Below, piece after piece: positions 31,786 through 41,201 of a DNA stretch of 64,000 nucleotides (position 1 is its first letter; the number at the start of each line of letters is the position of its first letter). The stretch is taken from assembly GCF_910592395.1 (NCBI RefSeq), contig NC_088316.1, positions 9,302,001-9,366,000 on the forward strand. Reading direction: 5' to 3'. The position numbers and the translations under genes are program-made. Source of the stretch: Lineus longissimus (Eukaryota > Nemertea > Pilidiophora > Heteronemertea > Lineidae). The notes beneath the pieces are model-generated. The model worked only from the letters and a program-made list of their open reading frames with translations, searched no databases and was not told the origin of the DNA.

Positions 31786-34700
31786 AACATCCTTATAGAC
31801 GAGGGAGCACAACGCTCATTTGTCACGGAAAAAACCGCGAACTTTCTACAACTAGAAAAATTAGGAACCGAACGCATCAATATAGCGTCATTTGGAGACG
31901 ACGCCAAGGGAGTTCGCGCAATGGAAAGTGCAAACCTTACGTTAGAAACAAAGGATGGAAATCGCTTGGACATGAGAGTGCTGGTAGTGCCGAAAATATC
32001 AACGCCGCTTAATACACACGTTACGTCTTCGGTTTTGAACCTACCCCACCTTAAAGACCTGAAGCTCGCTCAGTCCACCGATGATGCCGTCATATCCCTT
32101 GATGTTCTTATCGGTGCTGACTATTACTGGAGTGTAATCGGTGACGACGTCGTGAGAGGCAAAGGACCGACGGCGGTCTCGTCGGTTTTTGGATACGTTC
32201 TTTCAGGGCCAACCCACGAGGGACCATCAGCCAAAACTCGCACTGCTGTGATGAACATTGTTACTGACATCTCTCTGGAAGAAAAGGTCATGTCCAATTA
32301 CTGGGATCTGGAGAGCATCGGGATCAAAGATGATTGTAGCGTTCATCCTACCCTCCGAGACGCATTCGAAAGCTACCGAGACAACAAGATCAGGCGAAAT
32401 GAGGATACAGGACAGTACATTGCCAGTCTTCCATGGGCAGACGACCACCCCCCTCTACCAACCAATTTCGCAGTGACCAAAGCAAGAACACGATCTATGG
32501 TAAGGAAATTGACGCCGGAATTACGCTCAGTATACCATAAGATAATTCGAGAACAATTAGATCGCAACTTCGTCTCCCAAGGGTCAGATGCTGACCCCAG
32601 CCGCGGCCATTATCTCCCGCATCACCCCGTGAAGAAGGACTCAGCGACTACCCCTATTCGGATAGTATACGACTGTAGTTGCAGCCAGGGAAGGGGAAAT
32701 CCATGCTTGAATGATTGCTTGGAGCCAGGGCCACCACTTTTAAACGATCTCAGTGACATTCTCCTTAGATTCCGTGTTAACAATGTCGGCCTCTCAAGTG
32801 ACATTGAGAAAGCATTCTTACATGTACAGCTCGATGAAAGGGATAGAGAATTCACCAAGTTCCTATGGCTTTCGGACCCCGCCGACCCTGAGAGTGACTT
32901 TCAAACTTATCACTTCAATGTAGTGCTCTTCGGCGCCGTTTGCTCTCCATTCATTCTCAATGCTGTTGTGAAAACCCACTTGGAACAGGACGGATCCTCT
33001 CAAGCAGAAGACATGAGACGGAACATCTTTGTGGACAATGTCGCCGCCGGTACACCAGATACTACATCAGCTGTGGATTACTATACGAAGGCAAATGGTA
33101 TGATGTACTCCAGCGGTTTTACCCTGCGCGCATGGGCCTCCAATGACCCAGAAATCAGAGCTCTCGCCGAGAAGGATGGCATTCTTGACGCGAAACAAGA
33201 TGTTAATATGTTAGGAATGACCTGGCTAACTGAATCAGATGAACTGACTTATCCGGAAAAACAATGTGACTTTAAAGCGAATTTGCCCACAAAACGTGAA
33301 ATCGTCCGCGCATCTTCAAAGATATTCGACCCCCTCGGATATCTGTCACCAGTACAGGTCAGAGCCAAACAACTCATTCAGAAACTGTGGGAGCGCAAAC
33401 TAGAGTGGGATGAGCTGATTCCAGACGAGCTTGCCGCTGCATGGATGGATATCAAACGCGATCTTGAAGAAACGTCAACTATTAAAATCAAACGTCAACA
33501 TATCGCAGGATTAGAGCCCACGGATAAATGCGACATTCATACTTTCAGTGATGCCAGCCCCCATGCATACGGCGCCTCTGTGTATATCACTTGCGGCGGG
33601 AAAACCTCTCTTGTCATGGCAAAAACACGCGTAAGACCGCTGAAGGATATCACGCTACCGCGCATGGAGCTCATGGGAGCCCTCATAGCAACAAGGCTCA
33701 CAAAACATATTCTCAACGCGCTATCAAACTCTGTGCAGATCAACAACTCTACTCTTCGGACAGATAGTCAGATTGTCCTACACTGGATCAAAGGGAACAA
33801 GAAGCTGCCGCTCTTTGTCCAGAACCGTGTTGTGGAAATCAGAACTTTCCCAGGCAAAGTCCAGTATTGTCCGACTCAAGATAACCCCGCTGATCTATTG
33901 ACTAGAGGGATTACCACTAATTCCCTAATACACTCAAAGCTGTGGTGGAATGGGCCCGTCTGGCTTGTTCACGGCGACTGGCCAATTAGCGAACTCTCTG
34001 ACGCCTCAGTATTGTTACAGTTGGATAAGGAATTACCAGAACAAAACAATGACGCAGGAAAGGAAGGGGTTAATCAACCGGGAACCGGACTTGATTGTAT
34101 AATCCATGTGAAGGATTATCACTCGCTCAAAACACTTCTGCGCGTTACTGCCATGGTCCAGAAAGCTGTGAAAGCATTCAAGGGAGAACGGCCGGATATT
34201 GACATCGACGCCAATGCGATGAATGAGGCCGAACAGTTATGGATAAAGACTGTACAAACCAGAGAATTTAAGCAGGAAATCCACACCTTAAACAAACCCT
34301 CCGCCAAACGGGCTCCACTGGTACAACAACTTCAATTATTCCTTGACGCTGGGGGCTACTTACGACTTAACGGTAGATTAAACAACGCGCCGATCAGAGA
34401 AGAAACGAAATTCCCACTTCTACTCCCGAGAAAACACCACTTCACGGACCTCATGGTACGACACGCCCACTGGACGTGTCTTCATACAGGGACACAAGGA
34501 ACTGTTACCCATCTCAGACAACGATACTGGATTCCGCGAATTCGCGAAGTCGTGTTCTCGGTCGTTCGCAAATGTGTCACCTGCAAGCGTGTTGCCGGTA
34601 AACCATACAAGAAACCTGTATCACCCCCACTACAAGCGTTCAGACAACAAGAAGCAAATCCATTTCAGGTTTGTGGATGTGACTTTACAGGCGCCCTCTA

Positions 34701-35751
34701 TGTCCTACTGAAAGGGAAGAGCGATGAAATCAAAGTCTATGTGTGTTTGTTTACTTGTGCAGTAACTCGAGCGATCCACCTCGAACTCGTACCCGATATG
34801 ACAACGGCATCCTTTCTGAACGCGTTTCGAAGATTTACTGCCCGTCGTTCCGTACCTTCTCAGATGATATCAGATAACGCAACCACATTCGAATCTGCCG
34901 CATCAGAGTTGAAAAAATTAATGGATTCGCTTGAAGTCAAGACATACATGGCTAACCACCGCATTACCTGGACATTCAATCCCAAGAGAGCTCCCTGGTG
35001 GGGAGGCTTCTTTGAGCGCGCAATCGGACTTGCGAAGACAACAACTAAGAAGGTGTTAGGCCGCGCACGCGTCAACCTGGACGAACTAATGACTCTAATC
35101 ACACAAGTTGAAGCTGTTCTGAATGACAGACCGCTAACCTACGTCGGTGACTTTGATCCGTTGACTCCGGCGCACCTCGTCCATGGTCGCCTAATGACCA
35201 CTTTGCCATACTCACGCGTAGATGAAACTGAACTGATTGATCCGGACTTTGTGATAAACGAAAACGCCATGAGAAAGCGCGTGAAGCACCTCGCTCTTCT
35301 ATTTCAACACTTCTGGGAAAGGTGGCGAACCGAGTACCTCCCTGCGCTTCGCGAAAGGCACTTAGAGAATTGCGGCGGGAAACTTGAAAACACTGTCAAA
35401 GTAGGAGACGTTGTTCTTGTCCACAGTGATGAAAAACGCAGACTGTATTGGGGCTTAGCAATCGTGGAAGAACTGAACTATGGGAAAGACAATCTGGTCA
35501 GATCTGTAATAATAAAGACTAAAAATGGTCGAACTTCGAGGCCAATCGCAAAACTCTACCCACTCGAAATTACGTGTAACACTCCTCCGAAAAAACAAGA
35601 GAATGACAATGCAAAACCTGAATCTGAGCAATCGGACAATACGAGAACCTTGTTGTCTCGCCGCGCCGCAACCGAGGCACGCTCCAAAATCAGAAACTGG
35701 AGCCAGAAATTGCTCCAAGCTGAACTGCTCATCTTAGATGTAAAACACTGA
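31189..35751 (+). CDS. pol: BEL/Pao Pol polyprotein (PR-RT-RH-IN)
   Basis: 1520 residues, uninterrupted. In order: two copies of a zinc-knuckle module (CYNCLGKH, CYKCKERHH); aspartic protease (LIDEGAQRSFV, with DEG where DSG/DTG is usual); RT with FVDNVAAG at the catalytic site, a variant known in this superfamily; RNase H (HTFSDASPHAYGASVYI); H2C2 integrase finger (HAHWTCLHTG...CVTCK); integrase core (CDFTG, SDNATTFES, GGFFERAIG as D, D and E); C-terminal domain with KVGDVVLV and RRLYWGLA. The first ATG is 31189, but the frame is open upstream and probably joins Gag by a -1 shift. It would allow autonomous retrotransposition if Gag-Pol is made. Confidence 0.92.
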   Translation: MEIVRKDRLCYNCLGKHKVVYCKSKFRCYKCKERHHTALCNPTKNSVNPAPDSETTHAKLAFGKHATPEGPVILKTAKTIAVNASRKIDVKRSDHPSSECTIVSDVEKRMEIVRKDRLCYNCLGKHKVVYCKSKFRCYKCKERHHTALCNPTKNSVNPAPDSETTHAKLAFGKHATPEGPVILKTAKTIAVNASRKIDVNILIDEGAQRSFVTEKTANFLQLEKLGTERINIASFGDDAKGVRAMESANLTLETKDGNRLDMRVLVVPKISTPLNTHVTSSVLNLPHLKDLKLAQSTDDAVISLDVLIGADYYWSVIGDDVVRGKGPTAVSSVFGYVLSGPTHEGPSAKTRTAVMNIVTDISLEEKVMSNYWDLESIGIKDDCSVHPTLRDAFESYRDNKIRRNEDTGQYIASLPWADDHPPLPTNFAVTKARTRSMVRKLTPELRSVYHKIIREQLDRNFVSQGSDADPSRGHYLPHHPVKKDSATTPIRIVYDCSCSQGRGNPCLNDCLEPGPPLLNDLSDILLRFRVNNVGLSSDIEKAFLHVQLDERDREFTKFLWLSDPADPESDFQTYHFNVVLFGAVCSPFILNAVVKTHLEQDGSSQAEDMRRNIFVDNVAAGTPDTTSAVDYYTKANGMMYSSGFTLRAWASNDPEIRALAEKDGILDAKQDVNMLGMTWLTESDELTYPEKQCDFKANLPTKREIVRASSKIFDPLGYLSPVQVRAKQLIQKLWERKLEWDELIPDELAAAWMDIKRDLEETSTIKIKRQHIAGLEPTDKCDIHTFSDASPHAYGASVYITCGGKTSLVMAKTRVRPLKDITLPRMELMGALIATRLTKHILNALSNSVQINNSTLRTDSQIVLHWIKGNKKLPLFVQNRVVEIRTFPGKVQYCPTQDNPADLLTRGITTNSLIHSKLWWNGPVWLVHGDWPISELSDASVLLQLDKELPEQNNDAGKEGVNQPGTGLDCIIHVKDYHSLKTLLRVTAMVQKAVKAFKGERPDIDIDANAMNEAEQLWIKTVQTREFKQEIHTLNKPSAKRAPLVQQLQLFLDAGGYLRLNGRLNNAPIREETKFPLLLPRKHHFTDLMVRHAHWTCLHTGTQGTVTHLRQRYWIPRIREVVFSVVRKCVTCKRVAGKPYKKPVSPPLQAFRQQEANPFQVCGCDFTGALYVLLKGKSDEIKVYVCLFTCAVTRAIHLELVPDMTTASFLNAFRRFTARRSVPSQMISDNATTFESAASELKKLMDSLEVKTYMANHRITWTFNPKRAPWWGGFFERAIGLAKTTTKKVLGRARVNLDELMTLITQVEAVLNDRPLTYVGDFDPLTPAHLVHGRLMTTLPYSRVDETELIDPDFVINENAMRKRVKHLALLFQHFWERWRTEYLPALRERHLENCGGKLENTVKVGDVVLVHSDEKRRLYWGLAIVEELNYGKDNLVRSVIIKTKNGRTSRPIAKLYPLEITCNTPPKKQENDNAKPESEQSDNTRTLLSRRAATEARSKIRNWSQKLLQAELLILDVKH

Positions 35752-36129
35752 ACTCCGAGTCACGCACGTAGGAACATGGTATTGATGGTCCATATCGATA
35801 TATTTTACCAGACTTTTGCGACGTCAACATGAATACATTGTTTTCGGAATTGGTAATTTAGATTCCGAACCTCATTCGATCTTTGGACACCCACTACTTT
35901 AATCACTTATAATACTCTCAACACAACGCAATGCTTACGATCTTGCTTCCAGCACTGGGTGTGAAAGTTTACTAGTTCGTTATATTGAATGACAATCGGT
36001 TTGGGCATGTTTAATTGTTTGTAGTTTGTAGTTTGAGTATACACTCGTTCATAGTTTCTCATATAGATAGCTTTCGTTTCGATTTGTGTAAACAACGTGT
36101 ATTTCTGAATCTTTAGTGCCCCCGGAGAA

Positions 36130-36388
36130 TGTCGGGAACCTCCAGTGATTGGTCGATCACTACTTGAAATGATTGACATGTCACGTGGTTACGAAGCTAA
36201 TTGGCTTATGGGTAATCAACTGATTGAAGAGGAGAAGTATTAGAACCGTCAAGCTGTATGTACGTCTTTATAACTGTGTTGTTTTTGATGTCTGTTTATA
36301 GCCAATACAATATATCAAGGAAATCAATCTTCTTCGATATTTGGACTTAGATGCTTCTTGGGTCAAAGCCTTGGTTACCCGGCCCACA
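36130..36388 (+). repeat. BEL 3' LTR
   Basis: 259 bp, TG...CA ends, 256/259 identical to the 5' LTR, followed directly by the target repeat TAACG. A purine-rich stretch upstream (CCCCCGGAGAA) is a weak polypurine-tract candidate. Confidence 0.95.
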
Positions 36389-36505
36389 TAACGGTTGTAC
36401 AAGACACATGTGTCAAACAGCATGCAGTCACTCGCGGGTGAAGAATATCGTGCCCACGCCCATCTGATGTATGACGTCACAGTCATCGCTGCCTGAAGAT
36501 GGCAA

Positions 36506-36797
36506 ACTACAAGACTAGCACGTGTCATTGTTTACCTCATTATAATAACGGATTTTCATTGGTTCCTGGAGGAGGTTGACATACGCTCCCTAGCCCCATG
36601 TGATATGTACCACGGCGCGAGATAAAACGAGATTGAAGAAAGGTCCTCGTCCCTAAGATCCGTAAGCCAGGCAAAAAGAAGCTGGGTGCTGTTTGTCTAG
36701 TGCAATGGCACCCAGGGTGCTTCTTGTCCAATCGATCTCGAACATGGGTACCATTTGTCGGCACCCAGGACGACATCCACCCTTTCAGCCTTACTAA
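36506..36797. repeat. Polinton terminal inverted repeat, right-hand block
   Basis: It starts TACAAGACTAGCACGTGTCA and ends near CCCTTTCAGCCTTACTAAG. It is the reverse complement of 28865-29344, apart from a ~180-bp segment absent here. The Polinton genes of the right-hand block begin about 160 bp further on. Confidence 0.75.
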
Positions 36798-36953
36798 GAA
36801 GGTTTTTAAGAATCAATATTGGTTCACTAAGTTAGGCCAACTTAGAAGAGGTTCTTAAACTGGGTTTAACGTAATTTAGTGGTTTTGACTTACGATAGCA
36901 ATTGTTAATAAAGACTTCGCCTAACTAATAAAGGAAAAAATAGACCTAATTGA

Positions 36954-37310
36954 ATGGCTGGAGTTGCTATGATGCTTGGTGGTGCTGCGGTCAATGCAAT
37001 AGCATTCACTGGGTCTAGTTTCCTTTTTAAATAATTAGACAAGAATGGTTCGACAGCTGAAATTAAAGGGCATGCTAAAGCACAATAACAGTTACAGAAG
37101 GCCTCAACATAATGGGAAGAACACAGAAAAAACACCATAGACTTCGTTAACCTTGAATTGAAGAGAGAGAACGAGTCAGCTGTAGATTTTAGAAATGCTG
37201 ACCCTGCGCTTTTAATGTACAATCACTTGAACCCACATAACTCAGTAACAATTCCTAAACGACCTCAATTAAGTGACTTCTTGACTTCTACCAGCCAAGT
37301 GATGAAATGA
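36954..37310 (+). pseudogene. Polinton small protein, broken
   Basis: ATG 36954 begins MAGVAMMLGGAAVNAIAF, a hydrophobic glycine/alanine-rich segment. In-frame stops at about 37032, 37086 and 37110 break it, after which the frame continues to SDFLTSTSQVMK at 37310. The length (~118 codons), N-terminal hydrophobic segment and charged middle suit a small virion- or membrane-associated Polinton protein, but I cannot name it. Its stop overlaps the start of the next gene in ATGA. Confidence 0.45.
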
Positions 37311-37411
37311 AGAAATACGAGTACCTCTGGATCATCCTAGGAATGAGTGTTTTATGTTTTGGGATTTACTACTTTATGGGTAGAAAGAATAATAAGACTG
37401 AACATGAATAA
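37307..37411 (+). CDS. Polinton small single-pass membrane protein
   Basis: A 34-residue frame with one membrane helix (YLWIILGMSVLCFGIYYFMG) and a basic/acidic tail. Its ATG overlaps the TGA of the preceding gene by four bases, a compact arrangement typical of viral genomes. Very short, so confidence rests on the overlap and the position just inside the terminal repeat. Confidence 0.45.
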   Translation: MKKYEYLWIILGMSVLCFGIYYFMGRKNNKTEHE

Positions 37412-37517
37412 AGCCTTAGGGATGTTGCAAGCTGAAGATTAATTTTGATCTATTTTTAACCTTAAGTTCTTCTATGAAATACTGCCTTTTGCCTTAAGGG
37501 ATAACAATATTTTCTTA

Positions 37518-37980
37518 TTAGGTATCTTTCATAGCCGCTTCATCCTTGTTAAAAAACAGGACTAAAATCTTGATGTTCTCCCTGAAGTCCTTAATAAACG
37601 AATTGTACTTCTGAACAAGTAACCAAACAGACAGACCATAGTGCCTACCGGAAAAGGCTAAATGACATAACTCTGAAACCATCCTCTTCGTGCCTCGCAA
37701 GTTAGCATAATCATCGATAATGAATAACGTATTTGACTCTGTGAATGCTAGAGTAGCAAATTTAAGCACAAGATCCAAGTCACTTGACATAGCTTCTTGA
37801 TAAACTACGTAGACATTTCTATCGGTGTAAATCCATTTCCTCCTTTACGAAGAGGTCAAGAGCAAAATATGTCTTACCACAATTCGTCACACAGGAGATG
37901 AGCATGTTTTGTGGCTCGTAAATAAGCAGTTCTTTTAGCCTTGTTTGCTTTTCAAGCTTTGCTTACATTTCAAACTTTGT
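37518..37980 (-). pseudogene. Polinton packaging ATPase (FtsK/A32-like), broken
   Basis: Minus strand. The upstream piece carries a P-loop, ISCVTNCGKTYFALD. A TAG near 37835 and a frame change follow. The second piece (37790-37518) has the Walker B-like strand NTLFIIDDYANL and the downstream block SGRHYGLSVWLLVQKY, as in A32-type genome-packaging ATPases of Polintons and large DNA viruses. Its orientation opposite to the integrase is common in Polintons. In the family it pumps DNA into the capsid. The stop and frame change make this copy inactive, and the P-loop has Cys where Gly is usual. Confidence 0.75.
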
Positions 37981-37984
37981 TTGC

Positions 37985-38206
37985 ATTTGATTTTTAAATA
38001 TATTTACCTTTTGAGTCCCCAGGCGGGACAGCATCCTGCATAAGTTCCATTGTATTTGCCCACAGCGGGATGCCATCCCGCCAACCAGGCCTTGTGCATG
38101 TGTTATCTTGACAGGTGCTGCCGCCTTTTGGTTGAAATAAAACCCAATATACTAGTGTGTCCTGTGGTCATCAATTTAATGATCCATCAATTTGCACCTG
38201 AAACAC
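37985..38206. promoter_or_regulatory. Divergent intergenic region between ATPase and integrase
   Basis: About 220 bp between two divergent Polinton genes contain an inverted pair, CAGGCGGGACAGCATCCTG and CAGCGGGATGCCATCCCGCC, near 38020 and 38065. It may hold shared promoter elements. This is inferred from position only. Confidence 0.3.
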
Positions 38207-39480
38207 ATGGCTGCATCCAGGAATAAGAAGCGGCTGTGTGTTGCTAAAAATGCCCCTGGGCAGGGGGCATGCTATACCCCCGGGACTGAAATGAATTCAA
38301 AAAAGGACACCGAAGAAAGCCAGTACAAAACGGTTGAAACCAACAAGATTGAGTCAGGGCTTGAACAGTATCTGAGGGATTTGTACTACATCCCTGGTGG
38401 TCCTATAGCTTACAGTTCATTGAGTAAAATGTGGAATCAATTAAAAGAAGATAGACAAAATCAGAGCTCGATAGCTCTTATTAAACACAAAGAAGTGAAA
38501 TAATTTCTTGACACCCTGCCAACCTACCATCTACATCAACCGGCAATCAGGAAATTCACCTTAGAATGACAATAGTATCTTTCATCGACCAACAATGACA
38601 AGCCGACCTGGTTGACACGCAGAAGTTTGAGAGTAAACATAATGGTTGCAGATACATACTGACAGTAATAGATTCATTCAGTCTTTACTCTTAGGCCATA
38701 GCAGTAAAGAGTGAGAGAGGAGAAGAAATCAGAGACGCATTTAGAGCGCTCTTCAGTGAGGCCCAACCGGAAAAGATCCAATTCGATGATGGTACTGAAT
38801 TCTACAACAAACACTTCAAGGAACTCTTAACATAAAACAACATCGAATAGTTCTCTACATTTTCAAGTAATGAGGTAGCAGTGGTAGAATGATTCAACGG
38901 GACTTTAAAGGATAAAATGTGGAAGTATTTCACTGCTAAGGAGACAGTCAAATGGATTGGTGCTTTCGAGCAAAGCTCTCAAGGTCGTAAGGACCTGTTA
39001 GATGACTTGGTCAGTGGCTACAACAACTCATTTCATTCATCAATAGTTATGAAACCAGTAGATGCTAGAAAGATTGAAAACGAAGGAGCAGTATGGTACA
39101 ACCTTTATGGTCTTCACCTCAAAGAAACCTTCAGTGATCCAAAGTACAAAGTAGATGACGGTGTTAGAACTTCATAGTACAAGTCTATTTTCGGTAAAGG
39201 TCACCTTCCCAACTACATTGAGGAAGTATTCCAAATCAAACAGACCATCTTCACTCATCCTATTGTCTACAAGCTTGAAGATTATCAAAAAGAGGAAATA
39301 CAAAGATACTTCTACGAACAGGAATTGAGTTACGTTCCTAATCCTGACCAACTAGAATACAAGATCGAGAAGATATATAGGTACAAGACTATATAAGGTA
39401 AGAAATATGGACTAGTGAAGTGGAAGCTAAGGTTTACAGTGACTAATTCAATGAGTGGTTACCAGTTTCTGAGATAAAGT
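38207..39480 (+). pseudogene. Polinton retroviral-like integrase with chromodomain, broken
   Basis: ATG 38207. After a basic leader comes the N-terminal domain (LYYIPGGPIAYSSLSKMW). The core keeps the DDE residues: ADLVDTQKF, IQFDDGTEFYN and VVE followed by a TGA where Arg is usual. FNGTLKDKMWKYFT and YNNSFHSS follow. The C-terminal part (SIFGKGHLPNYIEEVFQIK, then EYKIEKIYRYK...LVKW) is the SH3-like segment plus chromodomain found in Polinton integrases. At least seven stops are present and the reading frame shifts between 38500 and 38600. The enzyme would integrate the element. This copy is dead. Confidence 0.8.
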
Positions 39481-39538
39481 CTCAGAAATAAGAAAAAAAA
39501 GAACAACTTAATTTTAAAAACATAATTATTCCTTTAAA

Positions 39539-39880
39539 ATGAGGTTACAAACTAGGGTACAGTCAATGTGTATACAGCTCCACTGGCCTATCGGGATGTG
39601 ATGTTAGGTCCTATTGAGTAATGTGCTAAATGTTTCACAACAACGCCTGAAAGTAGAATAGAATACATTAATTAATAGATTATTGTAAAGTATGTGGTGT
39701 AACAGTAAACAATGAATGCACTAAAGGTGGTGAAGAAAAATTACTAGGTGATGGTGAATTCGCCAACGACGGTAAGAGAAGCAAAGTAGATCTTGTTGGA
39801 ATTCATATTTCAAAATTGATCACCTTGACCAGAATGGTAATAGATACATACATAAAGTGAGTGTTGGTCTAAACAGGATA
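39539..39880 (+). pseudogene. Degenerate Polinton ORF with paired cysteines
   Basis: Frames after the integrase include AKCFTTTPESRIEYIN and YCKVCGVTVNNECTKGGEE, together suggesting a small CxxC zinc-binding protein, with stops and a frame change between. Base composition matches the integrase. I cannot assign a family. Beyond about 39890 composition changes and the element is no longer recognisable. Confidence 0.35.
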
Positions 39881-40676
39881 TCTAAGGGACCAGGTACCAA
39901 TTGTTCGAGCTTTGGAGCTTTGCTTATGGGACGAAGTCGTTTAGGTTTGTAGCGATTCTTAGAAACGGGACGATGGGGGGTTACACTAAACTAACGGATC
40001 ATGACCGACTTCACAGCTTGGCGTACGTCACAGAGTCCTAGTTGGTAGTCCTGGTAACGGACTGCGCGGACCCCAGAGCAACGGTCGTCACAGCAAATGA
40101 CGTAATGGGTGACGTCACGTCTTGGTGATTTGGGGTAGGACCGGACATATTATGATATAGATCAAGCAGTTGATACACCACGAGTCTTGTCTTGATTGTG
40201 GTTATTTTCACAACTTAGATTTAGAGTTTATGTCACAACACGATTAAGACTAGATTACTAAACTAATGACGTAGATAAAGGTAACTGGCTCAATGTATCA
40301 GTAAATGCGGGGACAGGAAGCCTTGGTAAGGTATATTCGGACTCAGCGTAATCATTAAAAATGGAGAAGTTCTTCTGAAACTAACTAATAGACATGTGCC
40401 TCAGAAACAGACCTCAGAGAAAGATCCGTACAGCTCATCGAAAGGGCGTTGCTACAATGTGGGATTCGTTTTAAATAATGGCCGACAAAGTCATAAGATA
40501 ACTAATAACATATTATTTAAACTTCAAATGATAGGATAAGGTCCTTGACGAAATATTTACAGGTGATCACTTATGGCATGTTTATAGTTACGAGGAGATG
40601 AAATTTGACTAAGTTCTAGCTTAAGTCTAACACGTTTTCGCTCATGGCTAACGACCGACAGGCGCTGCTGGCCTAA

Positions 40677-41198
40677 AGCTAGATTTACATTTATACGTTT
40701 TATAGTCCGTATATCGGATGCGTTTAACGCATCCGTCCAACGAAAATTTTTCAACACCTGCTTAACCATTTGCGCATTCACATATCTCCGACAACTGCAT
40801 AAAACGGGTGCGTTTAAGCGCATACGTTGGTCGAATCCAACGCATCCGTGCTATCAGGTACGTGAACGGATAGAAATTCCTTTGAAATGACGTCATTTTG
40901 GGATATACTTTCCTTGAAGTCGACCCTTGTCTACGAAACCATGCCGAGGAAGACAGGGTTGAAGAAAAATTTCGTGGAGGACTTGGTGAACGCTGTCCGA
41001 GATCGTCCGTTCCTGTACAATCCGAAGCATGCTGATTACCACGATTAAAAAAAAATGCTTTAATGCATGGGAATCTATAGAAAAGTTTTGCCCTTAATAA
41101 AGCGCTCGATATTACGTATAAATGTGTATCGGAAACTCGGATGCTGGAAATGGAAACGTATCACGCATCCGTTTCAACGTATACATGTAAATCTAGCT
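40677..41198 (+). mobile_element. 522-bp Harbinger-like element with TAA target duplication
   Basis: The ends AGCTAGATTTACATTTATAC and, in reverse, AGCTAGATTTACATGTATAC pair closely. TAA flanks both sides (40674-40676 and 41199-41201), the 3-bp TWA duplication typical of PIF/Harbinger. Direct and inverted copies of GGATGCGT occur inside the ends (near 40717, 40729, 41165). It has kept a putative promoter and a MADF coding start but no transposase. Confidence 0.75.
40941..41094 (+). pseudogene. MADF-domain exon remnant
   Basis: ATG 40941 starts MPRKTGLKKNFVEDLVNAV and RDRPFLYNPKHADYHD. A TAA and one-base shift in an A9 run interrupt it. KKCFNAWESIEK follows. LVxxVRxRPxLYxxxHxDYxD..KxxAWxxI is the MADF DNA-binding domain, which Harbinger-type elements carry as their accessory Myb-like gene. 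Only the first half remains. The A-run frameshift may be a late decay event. Confidence 0.65.
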
Positions 41199-41201
41199 TA
41201 A

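Larger units (their letters stand above)
29725..36388 (+). mobile_element. BEL/Pao LTR retrotransposon, full length
   Basis: Two 259-bp LTRs begin TGTCGGGAACC and end GGCCCACA. The 5-bp target duplication TAACG is exact (29720-29724 and 36389-36393). LTRs differ at only three positions, so insertion is fairly recent. It encodes Gag and a 1520-residue Pol without internal stops. The element is inserted in the spacer between two facing Polinton terminal repeats. Confidence 0.95.
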
